From: Macropodus opercularis
Taxonomy: Eukaryota; Chordata; Actinopteri; Anabantiformes; Osphronemidae
DNA length: 64,000 nt
Direction of reading: 5' to 3'
Assembly: GCA_030770545.1 (NCBI GenBank)
Contig: CM061100.1
Location: 10,568,501-10,632,500, forward strand
Shown: positions 46,525-59,060 of the stretch, piece after piece
Layout: each line of letters starts with the position of its first letter
Position numbering within the stretch: position 1 is the stretch's first letter
Program-made: the position numbers and the translations under genes
Notes under the pieces: generated by a model
What the model saw: the letters and a program-made list of their open reading frames with translations, nothing else
Told to the model about the DNA's origin: nothing
The model's database searches: none

Positions 46525-46550
46525 GGGGGGGGGGGGGGGGTGGGGGTGGG
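46525..46550 (+). repeat. Poly-G tract (16 G, then GGGGG and GGG)
   Basis: G runs separated by single T. Possible G-quadruplex on the + strand. Confidence 0.9.
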
Positions 46551-49500
46551 TGCTGAGTGTGAAGAAGAAACATAATTTCTCATTATCTGTTCAGTTGAGT
46601 GAAGCACAACAGAAATCCGCTCTAGATTCCAATGAAGCTTGTCAGCAGCAGGGTGTCTGGGACTCCGTGGGTGGTGGTGTGTTTTGATCCTGCATTGATC
46701 TGCTAATGCTTTCAAATTATTTATATTCCCTCGGTTAATTGAATGCACTGTGAAGCGTTTTTGGTTCTTTTTCCTTCCTGCCAGTAACGTTTGACACGCA
46801 GAACAATGGGACAAATAAACTTGGACAGGTTTTGTTTCAGCTCATTTTCAAATTCAGGTTTTGAAACGACAATGAGGGCTGAGTGTTGTTTTCTGGATCT
46901 CTGTACATACAGTACATAAAATGCAGACAACAGCGAGGTCAAGCATCACCTACCTATATTTTAATGCTCATTTTTAACAGTTTTCTCTTTTCTAGTAGAA
47001 AATTGCTGTTTTTCTCACTACATTGGCAGAAATCCATTTTAATTTTGCCAGAACTCTCGGCTCCTCTCTCTCTCTCTCTCTGCAACAAGTTGGAGATGGA
47101 GAGGATCTGTATCCAAGGTAACTAGCTGTTGTTTCCCTGGCACCAGTTTGAGTCAGCAGGCCTGCAGACGCACATTATTAGTTTGTTTCGACATTGTCCA
47201 CAGCGTCAGGTGCCGGTGTCGTATTTGAAAACCCTCTAAAAACTGAAAAGGAGAGTGGAAGGCAGCAGTAGCTGTCCAGTGGGAGGAATCTTTCCCTCGG
47301 TGTTGACTGACGGGCCTCTAGCTCTTGTGGCAGGTCTGCTTGGCTGTGGGGTTAACCTGTGGTGACAGCGAGCCAAATATTTCAGAGAAAACAGGTTCAA
47401 GTTTAGGACCCGTGACCCTAAAATGATAAGGTGAGGGGTCATAGAGAAGTCAGGAAACCATTGTTTTTAGAAATTCCAATCATTTGGTTATTTAAGTCGA
47501 CAGGGGGCTTGTATGACCCCCGCCTCCCTTTTAGTGCGCTGAGAGGTCTGCACACCATCATCCCATTAACCACAGGTCTGCCGGCCAAAACTAAACACTG
47601 AGGGAGAACGCGGAGGGAAACAGAATGATGCATGTCGACGGCCGAGGACATAATAGAAAGGGTGTTTGAGATTTTGCTGGGGCTTGGAACATGAGTTATC
47701 AATTACGCAACACACTATGGGAACTGTACTAAATGAGTCACTCTTTGTAAAAAGACAGTAGTGCTATGTTTTTGTTAAAATGGCTTCCTCGTGTGTTTTC
47801 AGAGTTTCCCCACTCTGAGGACAAAAACATTTGTGGGACCTCTGCGTAACTCGATAGCGGAGGATTTCAGTTTTTACGGCCTTTCCCTACAATCGTTCAG
47901 TGTGTAAACAGGGACAAACGGCGCATCGCCTTTATTTCAGTTCAGCTTATTCTACTTTCCTGTGACAGGTCACATGTGACTGCACTTTGTCTAAGCACCA
48001 CAGACTTTCTCCATTACCTCCTTAAACGTCCAATCTAAGAACCCAGCCTCTGTCTGACCTCCTGTCCTGAGCTCCACGTGTGCGCTGGACAAGACCCTCT
48101 GCAAAGTACAGTAGCAACGCTGGAACACGCCAAACACAATGGACGAATTCAATCGCATCTATTAACATTTGACTTTTTGATTGAATATTACTGACTCAAA
48201 TGAAGGGATTCAGCACCAAGTCACCATGTCGCTATGGTTCCATAATCATTTTAGCGAGAATGTATTGGCCACGCATGTCATCATTAGGAGGACGCTAGTG
48301 CCCAGTTTGTCATACAATCTGTGTGTGTCTTTGTGTACTGCAGCTTAGTTGTGGCTCACCTGCTGGTGTGATGTTGGTATTTGAAAAAGGCGATTTTAAA
48401 TCTGTGAAAAATGGATGGGTTTGATGGTTTGTGCACCAAACTTCCTTCGGCCCCGAAAGCTTGTCCTGCCTGGGGAACAAATGTATCAAATGTGTTTTCG
48501 ATGTCGTTGCGTACCGTGGGTCAACTTTTCACGTGACCCCACCCCCCCGAGGCCATACTGTAAAGAGTGTGCCACACGCTGTTCAGTGTTTCCTAACCCT
48601 GGCTCCTGGACAGTCAGTTCCTTTATACACTCCTTTCCTTCCTCTGCCAATACCACAGAAACCCTTTCCTTCCATTTAGATGCCTGAAGTCAATATAAAC
48701 CAAAGAGAAAGAAGCGGACGCCAAGAGCCAGGCTTTGCAAAAATAAAAAATAAAAAAAATGCAATGTTTGACACTGGAGGAAACAATAAAAGCGCACATA
48801 TTCTGACGACAGGAACGCAGCGTGACTCCGTCCTCGTAAATCTCTTTTTATAGCTCACATTTCACTGTCGTATCCCATAACGATTATGCACATTTCTTCC
48901 ATTCTTATTGTTTAATTCATCCATAAAGTCATTCATCAAGCTGGAATGACTCTAACGGGGATGTGTGGTATTCTTGAGTGGTGCTTTGCCAGGGTTTTCC
49001 CCCCTGTGCCAGCGTGATCAATTGTGGCGTATGTGGCATTACTCTTGTCCACGGCCATGATGGATGGAAAAGTGATTCTGCCCCATATGTAATTTTCATT
49101 CAAATCAATACTGAATGTGAATGTGAAGGACTACAGCAGAGGGCATCTCGCCCCACACTCTGCTCCTGTTTCCTCTCTTCTACTAAATAGTAAATGCTCT
49201 GCATCGATTCTAAAGTATTCATATTAAGTTTTATGAAATTTTGCATTGCAGCGTTCAAGAACACACACACGCAAAAGTACCAAATGATGAATATTGTATT
49301 GGTTTTACACTGACTAGCATCAGGCTATAACATCAGGCTGTAAAACAGTGTTTTCATTGAGCGTTTTGGTTGAGATGTGCACAAGGTTGGCTGTGCAGCC
49401 TCGCGGTCGCCTACTAGTGATGTCACTGTGCAGGCTGCCCACTAAAAAATCTTTATCTATAATATACTGTAACTTCACCCATCAGTGTTCTGTCAATTAA

Positions 49501-50394
49501 TTTATTTGGTTGCTCTTCCCGATTCTTACTTGGTCGACACATTTTGTGTTTACTGCTCGGGTTCACTAGTGTGTCTCAAACACAGACAGAGATGGGACAC
49601 ACTCAACATGTGTATGAATAGCTTAAATGGGGAAATAATGAATGAATGAACAACGACAATGTGATGCTGCTGGAAATAAACATTATTGCATTTTAAAAAT
49701 ACTGTCTCAAATCAGCGCATGTGTGAGTGAATGTGAGAGGACGTGATAAAGGCTAATGAGTGAAAGTTTTCAATCAGAGGCAAGTTGCACGTCACCCCCC
49801 TCTTTGTGGCCATCGAAAGTATTAATAACACAACAGGGCGCAGATGAATCAGAGATTTACCCAACAAGTGAGGAGCACACAAATCGATGCTCCAGCCAAT
49901 GTTGACATTTTACTCGATATATTAAGGAACTTTGAGACACACAAAAACCAAACACACTCTGAATGTGTGTGAATGGTTAGTTCCTGTGCTCCTGACATAA
50001 AGAAGGTAATTTATGATTACATAACTCCCACACACTCTCATCTCACTATTTTTTTACAGTGCTAGTAAGTGCAGCTCTTTAAGGATCATTAGCTCAAGAG
50101 AGCAGATGATAATGAATTAAGGGGCTATCTCACCAGATACCTTTTTCTATATCTTATATATTTTCCCTGGTGTGCTCTGCTTCTCAACTGGGTGCCAGTT
50201 GCATTTGCCTCCTACTGTGAGACAGGGTCCCTGCATACATTTATCATATTAAACCCAACAAGGACAAAATAGCCTTGTTCTGGACAAGATAACAATTAAT
50301 CCCTTTTCAAAGTGGCTATGATATACCTAATTAAGGATTTCTATTTGATCTCAAAGCTCCACAGGTATATAATAATATAATAAATAACGTGCAC

Positions 50395-50590
50395 TCGCTC
50401 AACTTCTACTGCTTGATCTTTGTAAGGGTCACATGTAGGCTGGGGCCTATCCCAGCTGTCAATCAGACGAGAGGCGGGGTTCACCCTGGCTCATCACATA
50501 CTGCATAGACAAAGACAAATATCTCTTTCCCTCAAACACACTAAGGGTGATTTAGATTCTCCAATCATATTCTAGCAGATTCAGTTTGGC
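50395..50590 (+). mobile_element. Fragment of an abundant fish interspersed repeat
   Basis: TTCTACTGCTTGATCTTTGT, AAGGGTCACATGTAGGCTGG, GGCCTATCCCAGCTGTCA, GACGAGAGGCGGGGTTCACC, CTGG and GTGATTTAGATTCTCCAAT occur in the order of a very common fish repeat. The copy is divergent and truncated on both sides. Its class is uncertain. Confidence 0.65.
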
Positions 50591-50599
50591 AAATTCTTA

Positions 50600-53500
50600 T
50601 CTGCTCTCAAGTAAGCTCCTAAACTGTGTCGTATGAAGGGCGGAAGAGAGGAGATTCGGCAGCCTGGTGAGAATATTCCCATTTTCTAACCCCACTCCCC
50701 CTCTATAATGTATTATTTTAGGCACTCAAGGGTATTCGGTCTGTCACAGCAACAGTGCGGTAAGACTGAGGGTTTTTCTCTGAGGCTTGTCTCATCCCTT
50801 TCAGCAAATCGCTCTCACCCTGCCATCACCTGCTCAAGCTTGTTGGTGTTTAGTTTTTTATGTTGTTGTTTGTTTTGTTTTTTTCAGTAATTGTGTCCGG
50901 TTCTGTTTTATGTCTGATTAAAACAATAACTTCACTCCATATGAAACTAATAAACTTATGTGTATTTGTCTTTCAAAGCCACATGATGGGGAGGAACACT
51001 TTGCTCTAGTTACTGTGAATAACGTCAGTGGTTCACCTTTTGTTTCAGCTCTGAAACAAACTGTATCCTCTTAATCAATCCTATTTATTTTCCTTCAATC
51101 AGTGTTTGCCATTATGCATTAATCACAAAATATTTATGATTTTCATCACTGTCACTTGGCATCATGTAATAAAAATGGCACTTGGTGGTGGCTCTGTGAG
51201 GCTGTTCTAATTCAAAGTTGTCTTACTAACTACTAACTACAAGGTTTATTTGCAACAAGCAAAATACAAACGATTACATTCACAATCATCAATGTCTGTG
51301 TTCTGCAATGTCTGTGTATCAAGAAGATAGTGAAAGAAGAGGGAAAGGACAATAAGTATTTAAGAACCACTTCTTAACTTCTTTAGCTCCATCAGCTCAT
51401 CAGATTGGTCAGTGTTTCTTAATAAACATTTGAGGCGCAATGGAAAAGATTAGAGGATTATAGCAACATAATAACTATTTCCCCTCTGTCATAGATTTGT
51501 ATTTTGTCATCCCTCTGTCACCTTCTCCCCTTTACGCAGAACTGGAAAAAGTCCAAGCCCTTCAGAAAGATGCTTGCTTCATACTTGCTTCACGTTGTGG
51601 TGTTTTAGGAAAAGTGCTGATGATGAGTTAAGAGATTTCAGAAGTGGTCTGTTATTATCAAAGACAGATAAGTCTTTATTAATAACGTGTCCTCAGTATT
51701 AGTCATAATATTTGTACCTGGGACTAGAGTATTAGTGTATTTCTGGGTTTTTTTTAACTAGTCTAATTATAAGAACTAATATTGTTTAGTTGTTTTGATG
51801 TTTTCATCCCAGTTGAGATGAATCTAAGGACACAGGAAGCGGCATAGAAACCAGACCATTTGGAGAGCTATTTGTAGCTCATTATATGTTCATTAGTGTT
51901 CACTAGACTCATCATGGCGTGCCCCAGAGGAAAATGAAAGATTCACAGAACTTTGGCAGATGTTAAATTTTAATCATGGGCTCTGGACTTGAGATCGTGC
52001 AAGCATCCTGAGCTTGAAGAGAAAAAAAAAAAAAACTTGGCCTGTAGGTCTCAGTGGAAGTTCATGTGTATGTGTACACTGTTGTTTAGATTGAATTATA
52101 TATGCATATTTGCTCTATTTATCTACTGCACGTAATATCTGGGTCTAACATATGTTTCTACAGTCCTCTGCCTGGGATCAGTCCCAAAACATTCTCAAGT
52201 CTTGCTTTAATCTTTATACATTTAGTTACTTATGTTGTCCTTTTAGAGACTGCACACAGTTTATTTCTTGTGTTAAATGTAGTTAAAAGCTGAAATGATG
52301 GAAGCCACGTGACCAACATTGTGTGAATATTTGGAAGCGTGAGGTAAACGATAATTTGTAAGTGCGAAGCTAAAGGACTAGGCACTGTTGCTTAAAATTA
52401 TCTAGGGGTGTGAGTCCATGTTGACAGTGCTATTAACAGTTGGGGTTTTTCCTCCAGCTCCTCCCAAGTTTGGATAATAAACAGATGAATGGCAGCATAC
52501 GATTTGTTTTCACATTATTTTAGTATCAGTCTAGTTCGTTTCTCTCCATCCATAGCTCAAACTGCACATTGCTGTAAAACCCATCCCTTCCTGTGATGGG
52601 CGCACTTCCTCGTTCTCTTTGCATCGTCTTTCTCTCCTGGCTTGCGGCACACAGAGTGAGGACGACGGGTGATTGTGCTCCATCGTGAAGTCAGGATGTG
52701 GGCTATTACCCAACTGTCCTTGGATGGGAGACATCCATCTCCCATAAGAGCCACGACATGGCCAAGTGAAGGTGATGATGTTATGAATGAGGCTGGCTGG
52801 CAGCACAAGGTAAGACTGGCCACTCCGTCACTTGGGGCTAAACAGTGACAGGGCCTATGCGCAGAGAAGGAGACAGGCCTTGGGGATGCGAGCAAGGTTA
52901 ACCTGACTGATATCTGGAACTAACAGGAAAGTGACCATACTCTGAAAGGATTAGATAGATGAATGAGGTATTCTGCGGGTTCAAGACGAAGAAACTAGGT
53001 GGAATTCTTACAATGGAGTGTACCTGCGTAACCCACATCCAAGCTTGTTTCACATTTCACGCGCTGGCTATCAACTATTGTAAATAATTGGCGTATGAGA
53101 GAGACAGTAAGCAGTGAGATATCCCTCAGCAGAAAATCCCATTTTGCTTTGATGCCTCACAGGAAAGTAGATTTTAGTCACTGCCAAGCAGCGTTTGATC
53201 TGCTCCGTCTATTCGTTTCATTGCTTCTCCTGCCAGGGGAGCTTAGACGAGCTAAACCGGTGATGATGCCACAGCAGGCCAGCGTTTTTCACCAGCCCGT
53301 CCTGGAGAAAACTGCCCAGTGATGGCAGCCATCTGCACAAGAAGAGAGTCATTCAATCCAGCAGCCGGTTCAGGCCCGAAAAACTGCATATTTAGGTCAT
53401 ATGGCAGAAGGAATTACATGTCAAGAGGCTGCACTGTGTCAGATGTGCAGAGGACAAGCTTTTGCACCTTCTCTCTTCCTGTCAGGTGTCCTGCTCTGGA

Positions 53501-53900
53501 GTCCTCTGAGGTTTACGCTGCAACAGCTGTATGACTGTCACGTGTTGGGTGTGGTGGAACGAGGATCATCTGAAGCAAAATGGATACACGGCGCTTGATT
53601 CTTCTTTCAGAGAGCCCTTGGCTGATTTAATTCAAGCGGGAAGAGCGAGAAAGGGATGACCACCACCCCCACCCCACACACCGATACGCACTCGTCTCCC
53701 TAGCTCTCCTTAAACTCCGGATGGGCTGCCAGGCAATAGAGCTGTCGAGGAGTGAGTCTACTAATGGAACACCCAGCTGGCTAGAGACTTCATCATGCTG
53801 AAGTGAATAATTCAGCTTCCAGAGGGCTCTCCCCAAATTATTTAAAAGCCTTGCTTTGGTGTTCACAGGAACAGGACAGGGACTCAACGAAGTACCGTGA
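50600..53900. other. Non-coding region
   Basis: No gene recognised. A stretch at about 52658-52808 ends in a good donor-like AAGGTAAGA and is open for about 50 codons on the + strand, but a stop lies right after the possible acceptor and no homology is recognised. Confidence 0.45.
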
Positions 53901-53925
53901 CTGGGGTGTTTTTTGTTTTTTTAAG

Positions 53926-54717
53926 GTTTTCCATGACTTGTACCCGTCTCCTTCAAGGCCTGAAACATAAACCGTGCTGCAACGAGCCCCACAGCGAAAA
54001 ACGATCTGATGAAGCTGCTGAGAAGTCAGATTGCAGAGTAAACCACCAGGGGAAACGCATCACAAGAATGCTGAATGGTGAGTAAGGCTGTATGAGTAAG
54101 AGGTTGGCACCTACCATGCCAACACATTCAGCTGGAATTTTACTGAAATTTAGTCTTACAAAGTCATGATTGTCATTGAATGTCCTACCTAGTTTGTTTT
54201 TTTTTTCTGAATAGGTGTCCTGCCAAAAATACCTGATTGGGATCTCACATCCGTGTACCTCAAACACCTCATCCCACTCAACAAACGTTGGATAAATCCC
54301 TTCGTTTCTCAACAGGCCCAGAAAGCCTTTAATATCGGGCTCAAGCTGGCCTTGATTGTTTTGAATGAAAACAGATGTGGTTGCTTGCAGTGGAGCCTGC
54401 TCGAGAGAGTGTTCAACAAACCTATGTCACAAGGCCCTTTCTGCCATGTTGGATTACTGACACATCCGGCACCGACAGGAGGCCGTTTGGATTTCCTCAC
54501 CCACCCCCTGGGCCCCAACATCGAAATATCTCTCCACTTCCACACCCCATTGCAAAGAAAAACACATTTCAAACAAGGTGGAAACAAGCTTCTCTTCTCT
54601 TCGTCTTTCCACCGTCGTAAAGCCCATTTGAGAGGCTGGGTGGACACACTGATGCCCCGAGGCCTTGATGAAATAAAAAAACAGTGCCATGTCTTTTATT
54701 TGAGCAAAAACGAATAA
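53926..54717 (+). other. Exon-like pair with a 137-nt candidate intron
   Basis: An open frame from 53926 (after TTTTTTTAAG) or 53958 (after CTCCTTCAAG) reaches 54077, where ATG|GTGAGTAAG is a near-consensus donor. The candidate intron 54078-54214 ends with a 10-T tract and CTGAATAG. Joining at phase 1 leads straight into a second frame open to TAA at 54715-54717, with AATAAA at 54713-54718. Short introns of this size are common in fish. Codon choice in the second part is mildly C-ending. I recognise no domain, and frames of over 90 codons exist on the opposite strand here, so chance cannot be excluded. Confidence 0.22.
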
Positions 54718-57700
54718 ACAAAACCAAAAAAAAATCACCAGCTTTGTTTATTACATCTGACCATCTGGGTTTCACACGTGCGTACTTGCTGGACTCAGCT
54801 ACACGCAGCCGTGCACTCGCTCGCAGGTCAGAGGTCGCAAAGACAGCCGACAGCTTATTAACTCTGTTCAATGCCAGCGACACGTGATTGTGGTGTTTTG
54901 CCAGAATGCTTTGTGTATGTGCCTTCTTCCTGCATTAAGACACGTTCCCCCCATTCTTACAGATGATAAAACGGAATCTCAAGGGGAGACAAATGCCTCT
55001 GCAGCGGGGGAACAAACCAACAGCATCTCCCGCAGGGTCTTCGGTGACTGATATTCTTGACTGATTTGTTTAAACAGTCTCAAATGTCCCCCCCTCCCTC
55101 CCTCCCCAGTCCAGTCTTTAACCCACTACACCCCCTGTGCACATGTGTTGTGTGTCCTGCCAGTGGTCGAGTTCCCCTTCAGGGCAGAGGTTTTAATTAA
55201 AGCAGGCTGGAGCCATTTACTAACCTTACCTTTTAAAATGATCGACATGTAGAGGTCTGGCTTGCTTAAACCCGCCACTCTACCAGTCTGCAGTTTCCCC
55301 TTATTCTCTCCCTGTCTAGTTTGTTTCTCACACCACATCTGACTCAGCTGCTGATATCCAAAGCCCGTCCGTCCCGCCCAGCTCAGTGTGTACTGTCGAG
55401 TCAGGAAGGAAATACTTACCCAGCGCTGGTGTGAAGGGGCTGTGACCTCCAGGTCAGGCTGGAGGTCAGAATGTGGGCAGCATAGGTACGGAAGTGTTTA
55501 AGCATGTCGTTCATTAGATGGCATGATGTAAACAGTCAGAGATCAGCGTGTGGATTGATATCATTCTCTTTCACAAGTTGTTGTGCTGTTGATGCTGTGC
55601 AAACCATATTTATGGTTATTAACATCACGGGGTATAGGAAAACATTGTTTAAATTATTTTTAATGTCACATTTATTGACCTTTTGAGCATATTCTCAGTT
55701 TAGAAGGTTCCTTTCAAAAATTGTCTGTGCTTGATTGTTTTTTAATGGTGTATAAAGGCTGCAAAGTCATTTCAGAATCACAGATGCCTGCTGTTTAGGA
55801 TGCAAAAGTCCTGCCGCATGTTTCTTGCAGGAGGCAGAAGAAAAAAACTGCGACCACCTCTGCAACAGCATCAATGAGGCATATGTCTTTAAATTTTTAA
55901 AAACCGGGACTCACTCGAGTGACTGCAGGCTTCCAGAACTAATAAGGGAACCAGCGTTCAGACAGAAACAACATTAAGCATGTTTCGTGCGATGTTTACA
56001 GTACGTGGGAAAACTGTCACCAAAGTACTGTCGCCTTCAGCTTTGTGAGCCGTTTCTACTACGGCAAACCGCTTGTCTGGGCGTCTGAGTCACTGCTGGA
56101 GAGAAATCAAAAGGATGACACCAGTACTGGCACCAGTATGAAGACACTGACTGTGCAGGAAAAATGAAGCGCACACAGCCACAGAGGAGCCTGCATGCGG
56201 TTCTCCACAGGAACCGTGTTTGAGCCCTAATCCTCAGACTCTTCTGTAATGTTTCCGAGAGCTCTTTCCAGTGGTGTGGCTCAAAAGGAAGCGGTGAAGA
56301 CACTGTGATCATCATCCTCATGAACACGTCTCACTGCGGTACCGCAAACGTCGCCGGATAGCAAAACGACACAGTTGTGTAATGAGTCCATCTCGAGTCA
56401 ACTTTCATGCAATAAGTCAAGAAACAATATCATCCTCAGATGTACAGATCATTTAGAAAACGCTGTGTAACAATGAACATGAGCTCCAGAATGACACTAT
56501 AAGCTCACTTAACTAGCCTGATGCAGTTCAGGGACTGAACTACCAACCCTGAGATGTCTAAATATCAAATAGGTTCGTATTTGTCCGTGGCCTCTTGTCA
56601 CAGCATTTCTGATGGAATGATGTCATAAATATCTGCTAGTGTGTCGCTGAATGTCCTACTGGGACTGTCTGCCTGTATGATTTTTTCAGATGGGCGGTAG
56701 TTTCACATACATATACATGTAATAACTAAATCAATTACTAAAAATGTTTAAACTGTTGAATTTTGTGTTCTGTTCTGTTTGAATTTATGTTGATAAATAA
56801 AAACTATTTCAGGATTCATGCCCCCTCAGGACAGTGGTTATACCTGTGTGAGCCCCTGATAATATTCATCCATTCTCAAAGCTGAGCTGTGAAACAAAGT
56901 ACTGTTACAACCACAAATGTAGCACAAACAGCCAGAAAACAAACACATAGCAGCAGGAGCATTGTCCTGAAATGTGCCACCAGCCATGAGAAAGTCCTGA
57001 CGGAGCGCTCTGCCACGCATTGCTCTCTTTCTTTCGCTTGTCTAAGAGCTAAAGAAAGCCAGGATTTCCTAATGCCCAGAATGGGGAGCTCTCAACAGAT
57101 TGATCTGCAACATGGGACTGTCCATTCTTTGGAAGTGAGCTGGCCAAGAGAAATCCAGTTTGGTAGGAGAACTGCCTGAGACAGACCTCATCTAATCTTG
57201 GAAGGCGAGTTGCACCTGACAGTAAGCCTGGGGATCTGCCTGTCTGCCAGAGGTGGCTCACTATGGATCCCTCCTGTCTGGACTTCAGCATGGGTACGTC
57301 AAGGACATTTCTACTGTGAAATCAAAAGTTATATCTAATCTATCTTATTCTTTGGTAAGCTTTGCTTCTTTGTGAACAGCTTCCTCATAAAAGAAACCTT
57401 TTCATTTTGATTATTTGTTTGCCTTACACAGTTGCCTCAGTTTAAAATGCCACCAAGCTAAATGACCAACTAATTACAAGTGGGGAAAAAAAACAGTTTA
57501 GCCAATGAACAATAGACTTTTCTTATTACTTTAAAGCTAGACTGGTGTTGTAAAGATTTGCAGCTACTAGAGTCCATACACACTCCACTCCGTGTTTATT
57601 TGAGGAGGGTCTGGGACCATGCTGAGGCTGTGCAAGCAAACACTTGAATTTCAGAAATTCAATGTAGCGCACGAGTTGCGGACACAGACTTGGCAACACT

Positions 57701-57846
57701 GAAAACCCTCGTACCACAAAGAAGCTCCAGTGTGTTTGTCGAGCGGAACTGAAGGCGACTGAAGATTAGTGATTTTGCAAGGGTGTCTGTGCGTATGATG
57801 TGTGTTTGCGTGCACGCGCGTCTGCATGTCTAGCTGTACTGTATGC

Positions 57847-57862
57847 GTGTGTGTGTGTGTGT
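57847..57862 (+). repeat. (GT)8 microsatellite
   Basis: Short uninterrupted GT run. Confidence 0.85.
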
Positions 57863-58862
57863 TGGTGAACGGGGGCTGGCACATAACCTAGAGAATGCAA
57901 GAAGTTGCTGTTGCAAGAACTATGGCTACTTAGAAAGAAAGGGCAGACAACAGACAGCAAGTTTCAGGATTGTACTTTAGATTGCTTCATACATATTAAA
58001 TAACTAAAGACATTTCGTACTTTGGGCCAAAGGCCTCTCTTGCTTTCTTTCTTTTAACCTTCATCCACTACAATAAGAATATGTAAAGTTCTAGTAGCCC
58101 TAGATAAGACAGTGGACACAACAATATGCTCATGTTACATATATATATATATTCATAAAACACTTATATAATCACAAGGTCTTACCCATTTATTAGCCAA
58201 AGTTCCCCTTGCTCTCATGGGTTTGTGCAAATTCTAGTTCAAGAAGGATCAATAGCGGTGAGAGCTCAACTTCATTCAAACAGAGATCCCAGCAATTTTA
58301 AAATGACAGAAGGACTTTATGGCTGTTTGATGAGCTCATCCTGTTTCATCAAGCGATTCATCATTCGTTCGGCATTATTCTGTTTTATACCGTAAGAATA
58401 AGTTCCAGTGTTTAGTCTAAAAACCTAAAGACGTTTAGCTTTACTGTACAGTGTTTCCTAAGCTGAGCTCGATTTCAGCACTGTTTGGAGAGCCTCAAGC
58501 GTTCGTGTTCCAAGTCATAAATCATATTCGCTGCAAGAATTGCTGCAAGAACTTGTAACATTTGCAAAATATCCATGATTGCAACTTGAGTTGATGAGAG
58601 AAAGTAAATGTTCCGTCTACTGGGCCGTTTAACTGGAAGGCATTTTGATTTAAGAACAGTGAGGTTTCACAGAAGGAATTCTGACTCTATACTGTAGCAC
58701 TTCAGAACATGCAGATTAAAAAAACTATTTACACTACCAAACACAATGTTATGTTAAAAAAAGGAATGGCTGCACTCTATTACTAAAAACACAGATTGTT
58801 ACTCTCCTTCCCTTTTTTTTCCTTCCTGGCTTGCTGTTGGAGAGTATGTTGCACTAACGTAC

Positions 58863-59060
58863 CCTGTCAGGAGGCTGTAAGGTATTGATCTCAAGAGTGT
58901 ATGATGATGATGGGCTTTGACAGTCTGCTGCGCGGACCTGAGCTGAGTCAGACGGGAGCCTGCCCCGTCTTCCGTCTGCGTGGGCCCGGGGGGGGTCACG
59001 CTGGCGAAAGTCTCTGCCGCCCTCCGTACGCATGAATTCCCTCCGACATGAGCTGAGAGG
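58863..59060 (-). other. Exon-like segment, minus strand (198 nt)
   Basis: Read on the minus strand, a pyrimidine tract (TTTTTCTCCTGCTCTCGTCT) and TTGTTGCAG precede 59060, and AGG|GTACGTTAG follows 58863. The 198 nt between them are open without remainder (66 codons), GC-richer than the surroundings and contain several CpGs. The translation has no domain known to me. A second frame across the same DNA is also open and begins with a hydrophobic, signal-peptide-like stretch, which may simply be the translated pyrimidine tract. Confidence 0.22.

Larger units (their letters stand above)
43825..50390. other. Non-coding region
   Basis: No recognisable gene. Microsatellites at 44421 and 45789 and a poly-G tract at 46525. 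Around 48583-48612 the words CAGTGTTTCCTAACCCTGGC resemble the start of another dispersed fish repeat but are too short to call. Confidence 0.5.

Noticed and set aside
52658..52808. Open stretch ending in the donor-like AAG|GTAAGA
   Set aside because: The likely acceptor is followed at once by an in-frame stop and no homology is evident.
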